A stretch of 64,000 nt of DNA from Nonomuraea helvata (lineage in GTDB: Bacteria > Actinomycetota > Actinomycetes > Streptosporangiales > Streptosporangiaceae): contig NZ_BAAAXV010000001.1 in assembly GCF_039535785.1 (NCBI RefSeq), forward strand, positions 2,976,001 to 3,040,000, read 5' to 3'. The notes below the pieces were generated by a model. It was not told where the DNA came from. It saw only the letters and a list, made by a program, of their open reading frames with translations, and did no database searches. Position 1 is the first letter of the stretch; the number at the start of each line of letters is the position of its first letter. The position numbers and the translations under genes are program-made. Positions 34,258 to 42,302 of this stretch are shown in pieces.

Positions 34258-35229
34258 ATGGATACACAGACACACCGGATGGTGTCTTCCCCGGCGGGCC
34301 GGATCCATCTGGTCGAGCAGGGGGCCGGCCCGCTCGTGCTGCTGGTGCACGGATTCCCCGAGTCCTGGTACTCCTGGCGTCACCAGCTACCGGTGCTGGC
34401 CGCCGCCGGATACCGGGCAGTGGCGCTGGACGTGCGCGGGTACGGCCGCTCGTCCAAGCCGGAGGCGATCGCGGCCTACCGGATGCTGGAACTGGTCGAG
34501 GACAACGTCGCGGTGGTGCACGCCCTGGGCGAGGAGAGCGCGACCATCATCGGTCACGACTGGGGCGCGCCCATCGCCGCCAACAGCGCCCTGGTACGGC
34601 CCGAGGTCTTCACCGCCGTCGGCCTGCTGAGCGTGCCCTACACTCCCCGGGGCGGGCGCCGGCCCAGCGAGTCCTTCGCCCAGATGGGCGGCGAGGAGGA
34701 GTTCTACGTCAGCTACTTCCAGGAGCCCGGTCGCGCCGAGGCCGAGATCGAACCGGATGTCCGCGGCTGGCTGGCCGGCATCTACGCCGCGCTCTCGGCC
34801 GACACCATGCCCGCTCCCGGCCTGCCCCACCCCCTTTTCGTGGCCGACGGCGGCACGCTCCGCGACCGGTTCCCCAGCGGCCCGCTGCCGTCCTGGCTCA
34901 GCCCGGACGACCTGGACGTCTACGCCGCCGAGTTCGAGCGGACCGGCATGAGCGCGGCGCTCAACCGCTACCGGAACATGGACCGGGACTGGGAGGACCT
35001 CGCCCCCTGGGAGGCGGCCCCCATCACTCAGCCGTCCCTGTTCATCGGCGGCGCCCGCGATGCTTCCGCCACCTGGCTGGCCGGCGCCATCGACGTCTAC
35101 CCCACTACCCTGCCGGGCCTGGTCTCCTCCCACATCCTCGAGGGAGCGGGCCACTGGATCCAGCAGGAACGTCCCCATGAGGTCAACCGGCTCCTGACCG
35201 ACTGGCTCGCCTCTCTGCCGGCCGCCTGA
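34258..35229 (+). CDS. Epoxide hydrolase-like alpha/beta hydrolase
   Basis: A 323-residue cytoplasmic hydrolase. HGFPESWYSWRHQ is the oxyanion-hole segment, the nucleophile Asp is in IIGHDWGAPIA, the cap domain occupies about 140-235, and the catalytic His is in GAGHWIQQERP. The GHDWG elbow with Asp instead of Ser is diagnostic of epoxide hydrolases or haloalkane dehalogenases; HGFPESWYSWRHQ favours epoxide hydrolase. The ATG at 34258 has no ribosome site and may be leaderless (TATAGC lies close upstream). It is followed by a LysR gene in the same direction. Confidence 0.87.
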   Translation: MDTQTHRMVSSPAGRIHLVEQGAGPLVLLVHGFPESWYSWRHQLPVLAAAGYRAVALDVRGYGRSSKPEAIAAYRMLELVEDNVAVVHALGEESATIIGHDWGAPIAANSALVRPEVFTAVGLLSVPYTPRGGRRPSESFAQMGGEEEFYVSYFQEPGRAEAEIEPDVRGWLAGIYAALSADTMPAPGLPHPLFVADGGTLRDRFPSGPLPSWLSPDDLDVYAAEFERTGMSAALNRYRNMDRDWEDLAPWEAAPITQPSLFIGGARDASATWLAGAIDVYPTTLPGLVSSHILEGAGHWIQQERPHEVNRLLTDWLASLPAA

Positions 35230-35357
35230 ACCCGTCCGAGGCGCTCACTCTGTCGATGTCCTTGGGATGGAAGTCCGGCTGTCACGGGTTGTCCACAGTG
35301 CGGCCAGGTCTTCCCGTCGCTCCGTTCTCTTTAGCGATCATGCAAAGGAACAGCTCG

Positions 35358-36230
35358 ATGACTTCCATAGAGGCGCTCAGAAGATTCGTGGTCGTCGCCG
35401 AGGAGCTGAGCTTCACCCGGGCGGCGGCCGACCGGCTGTTCATCTCGCAGCCCTCGTTGAGCAGGCAGATCAGGCAGCTGGAGCTCAGCCTGCGAGCCAG
35501 ACTGTTCGAGCGCGACCACCGTACCGTGACGTTGACGGCGGCGGGGGCGGCGCTGCTGCCCGAGGCCCGGCGGATCGTCGAGCAGTGGGAGAGCGCGCAG
35601 CGGGCGGTCGCGGCGGCGCGCGAGGACCGGACGCTGGTCGTCGGGTTCCAGACGCGGATCGGGCGCGGGCTCGTGCCGTCCATCTCGTCCGCACTGCCCT
35701 GCTGGGAGCTGCGCTTCCGGCAGGTGCCGTGGCACGACCCCACCGTGGGGCTGGGTGACGGGCAGGTCGACGTGGCCGTCGCGTGGCTGCCCGTACCCGA
35801 CACCGGCGAGTACGAGTGGACGGTGGTGAGCACGGAGGAGCGCTGGGTGGCGCTGTCCGCGAGCCATCCGCTGGCCACCCGCCCCGAGGTCACGCTCTCC
35901 GATCTGACGGAGGAGCCGTTCGTGGCGATGCCGGCCTCGGCCGGGCCCATGCGGGACTTCTGGCTCGCCGGCGACCAGCGGTCGAAGCCGGCGGTCGTGG
36001 GGGCGGAGGCGGAGACGGCCGAGGAGGCGTTCGAGCTGGTCGCGTCGGGGCGGGCCGTGGTGCTGGTCTCGGCCGGGAACGCCGAGCTCTACCGGCGCGA
36101 CGACGTCGTGAGCAGGCCGGTGGCGGGTCTGCCGCCGAGCAGGCTCGCCATCGTCTGGCGGCGGAGCGACCGGCGGCCGGCCGTGCGGACGCTGGTGGAG
36201 GTGTTCGTGACCTGCATGTGCGCTGTCTGA
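35358..36230 (+). CDS. LysR-family transcriptional regulator
   Basis: A 290-residue regulator. The N-terminal HTH is intact (LRRFVVVAEELSFTRAAADRLFI then QPSLSRQIRQLE), followed by a substrate-binding domain with DGQVDVAVAWLP. I start at the ATG at 35358 because AAAGGA lies 8 bases upstream; the frame is open further upstream. It probably controls the adjacent hydrolase/SDR pair. It is convergent with the alpha-glucosidase gene; a hairpin lies between them. Confidence 0.92.
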   Translation: MTSIEALRRFVVVAEELSFTRAAADRLFISQPSLSRQIRQLELSLRARLFERDHRTVTLTAAGAALLPEARRIVEQWESAQRAVAAAREDRTLVVGFQTRIGRGLVPSISSALPCWELRFRQVPWHDPTVGLGDGQVDVAVAWLPVPDTGEYEWTVVSTEERWVALSASHPLATRPEVTLSDLTEEPFVAMPASAGPMRDFWLAGDQRSKPAVVGAEAETAEEAFELVASGRAVVLVSAGNAELYRRDDVVSRPVAGLPPSRLAIVWRRSDRRPAVRTLVEVFVTCMCAV

Positions 36231-36248
36231 GCGATCCATGTCGACCAT

Positions 36249-36296
36249 CCCGGCGACTGGTTCGCGTGGCTCTGCCTCGCGGATGCCGTCGCCGGG
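36249..36296. terminator. Inverted repeat between convergent LysR and alpha-glucosidase genes
   Basis: Perfect 9-bp arms CCCGGCGAC (36249-36257) and GTCGCCGGG (36288-36296) enclose a 30-base loop in the 81-bp gap between two convergent stop codons. It is a plausible bidirectional terminator, although there is no T-run and the loop is long. Confidence 0.45.
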
Positions 36297-36311
36297 CTGG
36301 TCGCGCTGCGG

Positions 36312-37826
36312 TCAGTCCCGCGTGAGCCAGGCCGTGGTGTCGGTGGGAAGGGCCCCCTCCTCCAGCGCGCCGCTGGCCAGGAGGAGCCGTCCCGCGGGTA
36401 GCGCCACCGGGTCGGTGCTCAGGTTGGTGACGCAGGTCAGGCCCGAGTCGCGGGTGAAGGCCAGGACCTCGCCACCCAGCGGCAGCCAGGTCAGGGTGCC
36501 GTCCCCCAGCAGGTCACGGCGCAGGCGCAGGGCGTCGCGGTAGAGGTTGAGCATCGAGCCCAGGTCCGTACGCTGCGCCTCGGCCGTCAGCTTGCGCCAG
36601 CTCTCCGGCTGCGGCAGCCACGGCGTGCCCGTGCCGAAGCCGAACGGGGGCTCGTCGCCGGACCACGGCAGCGGGATGCGGCAGCCGTCCCTGCCCGGGT
36701 TCGTCCCGCCCGACCGGGCGTACATCGGGTCCTGGCGGAGCTCGTCCGGAAGGTCCTCCACCTCCGGCAGGCCCAGCTCCTCGCCCTGGTAGACGTAGAC
36801 CGAGCCGGGGAGCGCCATGGCGAGCAGGGCCGCGGCCCGCGCGCGGCGGTAGCCCAGCTCCAGGTCGGACGGGGTGCCGTGGAGCCGGCCTCCGTGCTCG
36901 AACGCGGTGTCCTCGCGACCGTACCGGGTGACCGGGCGCGTCACGTCGTGGTTCGACAGGACCCACGTCGGAGGGGCGCCGATGGGCGTGTGGGTGGCGA
37001 GGGTCAGGTCGATGACCCTGCGCAGTTCCGCCGGATCCCACGGGCAGGACAGGAAGTCGAAGTTGAAGGCCGTGTGGAGCTCGTCGGGGCGGAGGTAACG
37101 CGCGAAACGCTCCTGGTCGGGGAGCCAGACCTCCCCGATCAGGATGCGCTCGCCGTACTCGTCGGCCACCTCGCGCCACCGACGGTAGACGTCGTGGACC
37201 TCGTCGAGGTCTTCGTAACCCGTGTCCGACTTGATCAGCAGGGCCGCGGAGTCGATGCGCACGCCGTCCACGCCCCGGTCGAGCCAGAAGCGCAGCACGT
37301 CCTCGAACTCCTGGTGGACCTCCGGATTGCCCCAGTTGAAATCCGGTTGTTCCGGAGCGAACAGGTGCAGGTACCACTGGCCGTCCGGCACCTGCGTCCA
37401 GGCCGGGCCGCCGAAGATCGACTGCCAGTCGTTGAGCGGCTCGTCGCTGAACCAGAAGCGGTCCCTGGCGGCCGGGTCCGCCAGTGCCTCCTTGAACCAG
37501 GCACTCTCCGTGGAGCTGTGGTTCGGCACCACGTCGATGATGACCCTGATGCCGAGGTCGTGCGCCTCCTCGATGAACCGCTCCGCCTCGGCGAGCGTGC
37601 CGAAGACCGGCTCGATGCCGCGGTAGTCGGCCACGTCGTAGCCGCCGTCGGCCATCGGCGACGGATACCACGGGTTCAGCCACATGGCGTCGATCCCGAG
37701 ATCCTTCAGGTACGGCAGGCGGGAGCGCAGGCCGGCGAGGTCGCCGACGCCGTCACCGTTCCCGTCGGCGAAGCTACGCAGGTAGACCTGGTAGATCGCG
37801 GCCCCCCGCCACCACGTTTGCGACAT
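36312..37826 (-). CDS. GH13 alpha-glucosidase / oligo-alpha-glucosidase
   Basis: A 504-residue cytoplasmic GH13 enzyme cleaving glucose from short alpha-glucosides. Regions: DVVPNHSS (I), GVRIDSAALL with the nucleophile Asp (II), IGEVW with the acid Glu (III) and VLSNHDVTR (IV). YQGEELGLPEV and QPDFNWGNPEV are typical of the oligo-1,6-glucosidase/AglA subfamily. It is the last gene of the binding protein/permease/permease operon, 4 bp after the MalG-type permease stop, so it processes the imported sugar. Given the linked GH87 gene, nigero-oligosaccharides are a plausible substrate (inference). Confidence 0.93.
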   Translation of the reverse strand: MSQTWWRGAAIYQVYLRSFADGNGDGVGDLAGLRSRLPYLKDLGIDAMWLNPWYPSPMADGGYDVADYRGIEPVFGTLAEAERFIEEAHDLGIRVIIDVVPNHSSTESAWFKEALADPAARDRFWFSDEPLNDWQSIFGGPAWTQVPDGQWYLHLFAPEQPDFNWGNPEVHQEFEDVLRFWLDRGVDGVRIDSAALLIKSDTGYEDLDEVHDVYRRWREVADEYGERILIGEVWLPDQERFARYLRPDELHTAFNFDFLSCPWDPAELRRVIDLTLATHTPIGAPPTWVLSNHDVTRPVTRYGREDTAFEHGGRLHGTPSDLELGYRRARAAALLAMALPGSVYVYQGEELGLPEVEDLPDELRQDPMYARSGGTNPGRDGCRIPLPWSGDEPPFGFGTGTPWLPQPESWRKLTAEAQRTDLGSMLNLYRDALRLRRDLLGDGTLTWLPLGGEVLAFTRDSGLTCVTNLSTDPVALPAGRLLLASGALEEGALPTDTTAWLTRD

Positions 37827-37830
37827 GCGC

Positions 37831-38763
37831 TTATCCCTTGATGCTTCCGGCGGTGAGCCCCGCCATGATGTGCCGTTGGAAGATGAAGAAGACGATGATC
37901 ATGGGGATGCCGGCGATGACCAGGCCGCCCATGACCTGGTTCTGGGTCACCGCTCCGGCCGTCTGCGACAGGCCCACGCTGATCGTCATCTTGTCGCTGT
38001 CGGTCATGACCAGCAGCGGCAGGACGAAGTCCTTGAACGCGGTGACGATCGTGAAGATGGAGACCACGCCCAGGATCGGCCTGGAGACCGGCAGCACGAC
38101 CGACCACAGCACCCTCAGCGGGCCCGCGCCGTCGATCTGCGCCGCCTCGATCAGCTCCCGCGGGATGGAGTCGAAGAACCGCTTGAGCAGGAAGATGTTG
38201 AAGCCGTTCGCCGCCGCGGGGAACCACAGGCCCCAGGCATTGTTGAGCAGCCCCAGGTCCACGATCGTGACGTAGAGCGGGATGAGGATGACCATCGGCG
38301 GGATCATCAGCGTGGCCAGCATCGCGCCGAGGATCACGTTGCCGAACATCGGGCGGAGCTTCGACAGCGCGTACGCCGCCGTGACGTCCACCGCCATGGA
38401 GAACAGCCAGGCGCCCAGCGCGTAGTACGCGGTGTTCGCCAGCAGCGTGCCGATGTCGAACAGGTCCCACGCCTCGAAGAACGCACCCAGCGTCGGGTCG
38501 GCGGGGACGAGCGTCGGCGGCATCTGGGCGATCTCCTCCGGCGTCTTCATGGCGCCGGTGATCATCCAGTAGAGCGGGAAGACGAAGGCCAGGGTGAAGG
38601 TCACGATGACCGCGACGAGCACGAGCCAGTAGATCCGCCTGCCCCACTTGCTGTTGAGCTGGTGCGGCGAGACGATCGTGCGGAACTGCACCTGGATCGG
38701 TTTCGGCGACCTCTTCGTCTCCCGCCGCCGTCCAGTAGCGGAACGCGCGCCAACGGCGATCAT
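37831..38763 (-). CDS. Oligosaccharide ABC permease (MalG-type)
   Basis: A 310-residue inner-membrane permease with a long basic N-terminus, six membrane segments, and the EAA loop IEAAQIDGAGPLRVLWSVVLP. It ends FQRHIMAGLTAGSIKG, the usual MalG end. Its start overlaps the MalF-type permease stop by 4 bases. It forms, with that permease and the lipoprotein at 39631, an importer lacking its own ATPase. Confidence 0.93.
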   Translation of the reverse strand: MIAVGARSATGRRRETKRSPKPIQVQFRTIVSPHQLNSKWGRRIYWLVLVAVIVTFTLAFVFPLYWMITGAMKTPEEIAQMPPTLVPADPTLGAFFEAWDLFDIGTLLANTAYYALGAWLFSMAVDVTAAYALSKLRPMFGNVILGAMLATLMIPPMVILIPLYVTIVDLGLLNNAWGLWFPAAANGFNIFLLKRFFDSIPRELIEAAQIDGAGPLRVLWSVVLPVSRPILGVVSIFTIVTAFKDFVLPLLVMTDSDKMTISVGLSQTAGAVTQNQVMGGLVIAGIPMIIVFFIFQRHIMAGLTAGSIKG

Positions 38764-39626
38764 GCTCTGTCCTCACGGGTCGTCCTGAGCTGGATGGCCG
38801 CGAAGACGAGGAGCGCGAGCATGAGCAGCATGCCGAGCGCGCCCGCCTGGCCGTAGTTCATCTGCGAGAAGGCGAACTGGTACATCAGGTACGCGACGGA
38901 GACCGTGGCGTTCTCCGGGCCGCCGCCGGTCAGCATGTACGGCTCGATGAACACCTGCATGGTCGCCACGATCTGCAGCATCAGCATGAGCAGCAGGATC
39001 AACCGGGTCTGCGGGATCGTGACGTGCCTGATCCGCTTGAAGATCCCGGCCCCGTCCAGTTCGGCGGCCTCGTACAGCTCGGGCGCGATGTTCTGCAGCG
39101 CCGCCAGGTAGATGAGCGTCGCGCTGCCCATGTTCATCCAGGTCGAGACGAGAACGAGGGAGATCAGGGCGGTCGACGACGAGTCCAGCCACGCCAGCGG
39201 CGGCAGGTGGAGGAAGTCCAGGACCTGGTTGAACAGCCCGGGCCCGGGATCGTAGAACCACCTGAACAGCAGCACCGCCACGATCGGCGGCAGCATGACC
39301 GGCAGGTAGACCACGAACCGCAGGTAGGCCCGGGCGTGACGCAGCTCGTTGAGCACGAGCGCGACGACGAACGGCACGGCATAGCCGCACAGCAGCGCGA
39401 GCAGCGTGAACTCCACGGTGTTCAGCCAGGCCTCGCCGAAGGCCGGGTCCTGGACGGCCGCCTTGAAGTTGTCCAGCCCCACCCAGGTGGGCGGGTTGAT
39501 CAGGTCGGTCTTCTGGAAGCTCAGGATGAACTCCCTGACCATCGGATACCAGGCGAACACCGTGAAGCAGAACAGCGCCGCGCAGAGGAACCCGTAGGCC
39601 GTCAGATTGCGCCTCAAGATCCCCAT
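38760..39626 (-). CDS. Oligosaccharide ABC permease (MalF-type)
   Basis: A 288-residue inner-membrane permease with six hydrophobic segments; the first is YGFLCAALFCFTVFAWYPMV. The EAA loop is LYEAAELDGAGIFKRIRHVTIP. It begins 4 bp after the binding-protein stop and overlaps the next permease. It transports the sugar delivered by the lipoprotein across the membrane. Confidence 0.93.
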   Translation of the reverse strand: MGILRRNLTAYGFLCAALFCFTVFAWYPMVREFILSFQKTDLINPPTWVGLDNFKAAVQDPAFGEAWLNTVEFTLLALLCGYAVPFVVALVLNELRHARAYLRFVVYLPVMLPPIVAVLLFRWFYDPGPGLFNQVLDFLHLPPLAWLDSSSTALISLVLVSTWMNMGSATLIYLAALQNIAPELYEAAELDGAGIFKRIRHVTIPQTRLILLLMLMLQIVATMQVFIEPYMLTGGGPENATVSVAYLMYQFAFSQMNYGQAGALGMLLMLALLVFAAIQLRTTREDRA

Positions 39627-39630
39627 AAGG

Positions 39631-40980
39631 TCAGCCCTTGGCCGCCAGCATGGCGTCGGCCTTGGTCTCGGCGTCGGCCAGGAGCTGGTCGATGCCGGCG
39701 TCCTTGCGGCTCAGCACGCCCGACATGACCACGTCGAGGATGGCGTACAGCTCCTGCGCGTGGACCGGCTCGGCCTTCGGCGGGACGGTCGCGGCGGCCT
39801 GCACGTACGGGTCGTAGTTCTGGACCGGCAGCGAGGCGTTCTTCACCCGGTCGGCCTGGATGGCCTTGCCGGTGGCCGAGTCGCCGTAGACGTCGTTGTC
39901 GGGCACGCCGACCGGGTTGCCGTTGGCCTTGCCGCGGGCGAAGTCGAAGCGACCCTTGCCGACCGTGTTGAAGCGGAAGTCGACCCACTCCAGGGCCGCC
40001 TTGGCCTCCTCAGGGGTGGCCTTCGGGTTGACCATGAACGCCTCGCCGCCGCTCAGCGACGCCTTGGCCTCGGGGAAGCCGGTGATGCCGTAGTCGGCGA
40101 CGTTGCCCTTGAACTTGTTGACCACGTCGGTGACCACGTCGGGCGCGCCCAGCATCATGCCGACCTTGCCGCTGCCCATCGCCATCATCAGCGACTCCCA
40201 GCCGACCAGGAGCTTGTTGCCCATGCTGTTGTCCACCCAGCGCATGTCGTGCAGGTTCTGCAGCACGGCCTTGCCCTCGGGCGAGTTGAACGCGGCCTTC
40301 TTGTTGTCGGGGGTCAGGATGGCGCCGCCGCGGCCGTAGATGGCCTGGGTGAAGTGCCAGCCGCCGGTGTTGCCGCCGGAGTACTCGCCGTAGCCGACGT
40401 AGCCGGGGCCGAGCGCGGCGATCTTCTTGGCCGCCTCGCGGACCTCGGCCCACGTCTTGGGCGGGGTGTTCGGGTCGAGTCCGGCCTTGGTGAACAGGGC
40501 GCGGTTGTAGACCAGGCCGACGCTGTAGTGGACGTTCGGCACGCCGTACACCTTGCCGTCCTTGGTGACCAGCTCGCGGACGTCGGCGCGCAGGTCGTTC
40601 CAGTTCTTGACGGCGCCGGTGTACTGCGTGATGTCGAGCGCCTGGCCCTGGGCGATGACGTCGGCGTAGTTGGTCACCGGGACCACGAAGACGGTCTCCA
40701 TCTGGCCGCCGGCCAGCTTGGGGCCGAACGTCTTGGGGTCGAAGCACGGCTGCTGGTCGGTGCTCTTGACCGTCACGCCGGGGTGCGCCTTCATGAACGC
40801 GGCCACGTCGTCGTCCCAGGCCTGCCGTTCCTTCGGCGCGGACCTGGCGGGCTGGCACGCCACCGTGATCGTCACGGCCTTGGCACCGCCCGCCGACGGG
40901 GTGGCGGGCTCGCCTGAGCCACAGGCTGTGGCCGAGATGCCGAGCACGGATACGAGCAAGAGTCCGGTGGATCTCCGCAT
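39631..40980 (-). CDS. Oligosaccharide-binding lipoprotein of ABC transporter
   Basis: A 449-residue family-1 solute-binding protein. The signal ends in ISATACGSGE, with the Cys as lipid attachment. The mature protein has VTITVACQP, DDVAAFMKAHPGVTVK and KTWAEVREAAKKIAALGPGY, and ends in a helical region. I start at the ATG at 40980, preceded by AGAAGGG; the frame extends 10 codons further upstream. It leads the operon with two permeases and the alpha-glucosidase. An inverted repeat with GCAATA/TATTGC arms lies 56 bp upstream of the start. Confidence 0.92.
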   Translation of the reverse strand: MRRSTGLLLVSVLGISATACGSGEPATPSAGGAKAVTITVACQPARSAPKERQAWDDDVAAFMKAHPGVTVKSTDQQPCFDPKTFGPKLAGGQMETVFVVPVTNYADVIAQGQALDITQYTGAVKNWNDLRADVRELVTKDGKVYGVPNVHYSVGLVYNRALFTKAGLDPNTPPKTWAEVREAAKKIAALGPGYVGYGEYSGGNTGGWHFTQAIYGRGGAILTPDNKKAAFNSPEGKAVLQNLHDMRWVDNSMGNKLLVGWESLMMAMGSGKVGMMLGAPDVVTDVVNKFKGNVADYGITGFPEAKASLSGGEAFMVNPKATPEEAKAALEWVDFRFNTVGKGRFDFARGKANGNPVGVPDNDVYGDSATGKAIQADRVKNASLPVQNYDPYVQAAATVPPKAEPVHAQELYAILDVVMSGVLSRKDAGIDQLLADAETKADAMLAAKG

Positions 40981-41035
40981 GGTCTGACCCTTCTGATGCG
41001 AGGTGCCCACACCATAGGATCGCGGACCGAAGCGC

Positions 41036-41058
41036 GCAATATTTCGACTGACTATTGC
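41036..41058. promoter_or_regulatory. Putative LacI-type operator upstream of the oligosaccharide transporter operon
   Basis: Perfect arms GCAATA (41036-41041) and TATTGC (41053-41058) flank 11 bases. Read on the minus strand, the site holds TTGC and, 10 bases later, the 14-bp word GTCGAAATATTGCG. The same word, with TTGC at the same offset, occurs upstream of the GH87 gene (42219-42244). It lies between the transporter operon and the LacI gene, the likely repressor. Confidence 0.65.
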
Positions 41059-41073
41059 AAGATAACGACTAGA

Positions 41074-42063
41074 TCACGTCCGGGCGCGGGCAGTGGAGGA
41101 GCGGACCACGAGCTCCGGCTCGAAGAGGAGCTCGTCCGCCGGCACCACCGCCTTGTCGATCTGCGCGACCAGCAGGTCCACGGCGGCCCGGCCCATGGCG
41201 TCGATGGGCTGGCGGACGGTGGTCAGCGGCGGCTCGGTGCAGTTCATCAGCGCGGAGTCGTCGAAGCCGATGACCGAGATGTCCCCGGGCACGGCGAGGC
41301 CGGCGCGGCGGGTCGCCCTGATGGTGCCGAGCGCGAGCAGGTCGCTGGCACAGATGACGCCGGTCACCCCCCGCTTGACCAGCCGGGCGGCGGCCGCGTG
41401 CCCGCCCTCCAGCGAGAACATGGTGTGCTCGACCAGCTCGGGGTCCCCGCCCTCCGCCTGGAACGTCTCCAGCTTGCGCCGCGACGGCATGTGGTCCTTG
41501 GGCCCGAGCACCATGCCGACCCGCTCGTGGCCGAGCGCGCGCAGGTGGGCCAGGGCCATCTCGGCGGCCACCGCGTCGTCGCAGGAGACCTGCGGGAAGT
41601 CGAGGTGCCGGACGGCCGCGTTCACCAGCACGGTGGGCAGCTTGCGCTCGTGCAGCAGCTCGTAGTGCCCGTGCGAGGCGTCGGCCTGGGCGTACAGGCC
41701 GCCGGCGAAGACGACGCCGCTGACCTGCTGCTGGAGCAGCAGATCCACGTAGTCGGCCTCGGAGACGCCACCGACCGTGCGGGTGCAGAGCACCGAGGTG
41801 AACCCCTGCTGGGCCAGCGCCCCGCCGACCACCTCCGCGAAGGCGGGGAAGATCGGGTTCTGCAGCTCGGGGAGGACGAGGCCGACCAGCCGGGCCCGGT
41901 CGCCGCGCAGCTGCGTCGGGCGCTCGTAGCCGAGCACGTCGAGAGCGGTCAGCACCGCCTCGCGGGTCGCGTCGGACACCCCGGGCTTGCCGTTGAGCAC
42001 ACGGCTCACGGTCGCCTCGCTCACCCCGACCTTCTTGGCCACCTCTGCGAGTCGTCGCGTCAT
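41074..42063 (-). CDS. LacI-family repressor of the alpha-glucan locus
   Basis: A 329-residue LacI/GalR regulator. The HTH is LAEVAKKVGVSEATVSRVLNG, followed by a hinge (VLGYERPTQL) and a sensor domain ending in GFDDSALMNCTEPPLTTVRQP. The ATG at 42063 is chosen over an upstream frame extension (42090). It sits between the transporter operon and the secreted glucanase gene, in an ideal position to control both. A LacI-type site (42087-42098) immediately upstream suggests autoregulation. Confidence 0.92.
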   Translation of the reverse strand: MTRRLAEVAKKVGVSEATVSRVLNGKPGVSDATREAVLTALDVLGYERPTQLRGDRARLVGLVLPELQNPIFPAFAEVVGGALAQQGFTSVLCTRTVGGVSEADYVDLLLQQQVSGVVFAGGLYAQADASHGHYELLHERKLPTVLVNAAVRHLDFPQVSCDDAVAAEMALAHLRALGHERVGMVLGPKDHMPSRRKLETFQAEGGDPELVEHTMFSLEGGHAAAARLVKRGVTGVICASDLLALGTIRATRRAGLAVPGDISVIGFDDSALMNCTEPPLTTVRQPIDAMGRAAVDLLVAQIDKAVVPADELLFEPELVVRSSTARART

Positions 42064-42086
42064 GCGCAAACTATACGGCCTTCGAC

Positions 42087-42098
42087 GCAAACGCTTGC
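42087..42098. promoter_or_regulatory. LacI-type operator upstream of the LacI gene
   Basis: GCAAACGCTTGC is palindromic in 10 of 12 bases around a central CG, the usual form of LacI-family operators, and lies 24 bases before the repressor start codon. It is the expected position for autorepression. Confidence 0.6.
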
Positions 42099-42218
42099 AA
42101 CGGCTTACGTGGACAGGACGTCGGGCCTTGCGCGGCCTTCACGGCGAACTTCCTGCACCCGGGCACTTCCTGACCAGCAGAGAGACGCCTCGTCCCACAA
42201 TCCTGGTCAGTCAATTGC

Positions 42219-42244
42219 TTGCGCAATGTCGTCGAAATATTGCG
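42219..42244 (+). promoter_or_regulatory. Putative operator upstream of the GH87 gene, matching the transporter operator
   Basis: The 26-bp segment ends with GTCGAAATATTGCG, identical to the minus-strand word in the transporter operon promoter, and starts with TTGC at the same distance. An internal TTGCGCAA palindrome overlaps it. It lies 59-84 bp before the glucanase start, a normal promoter/operator position. Confidence 0.65.
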
Positions 42245-42302
42245 GTCATCTGCTCGACATCCTATGGTTCGGCCAACCCGCCTTACCCGAAGGGCCACCC
42301 CC

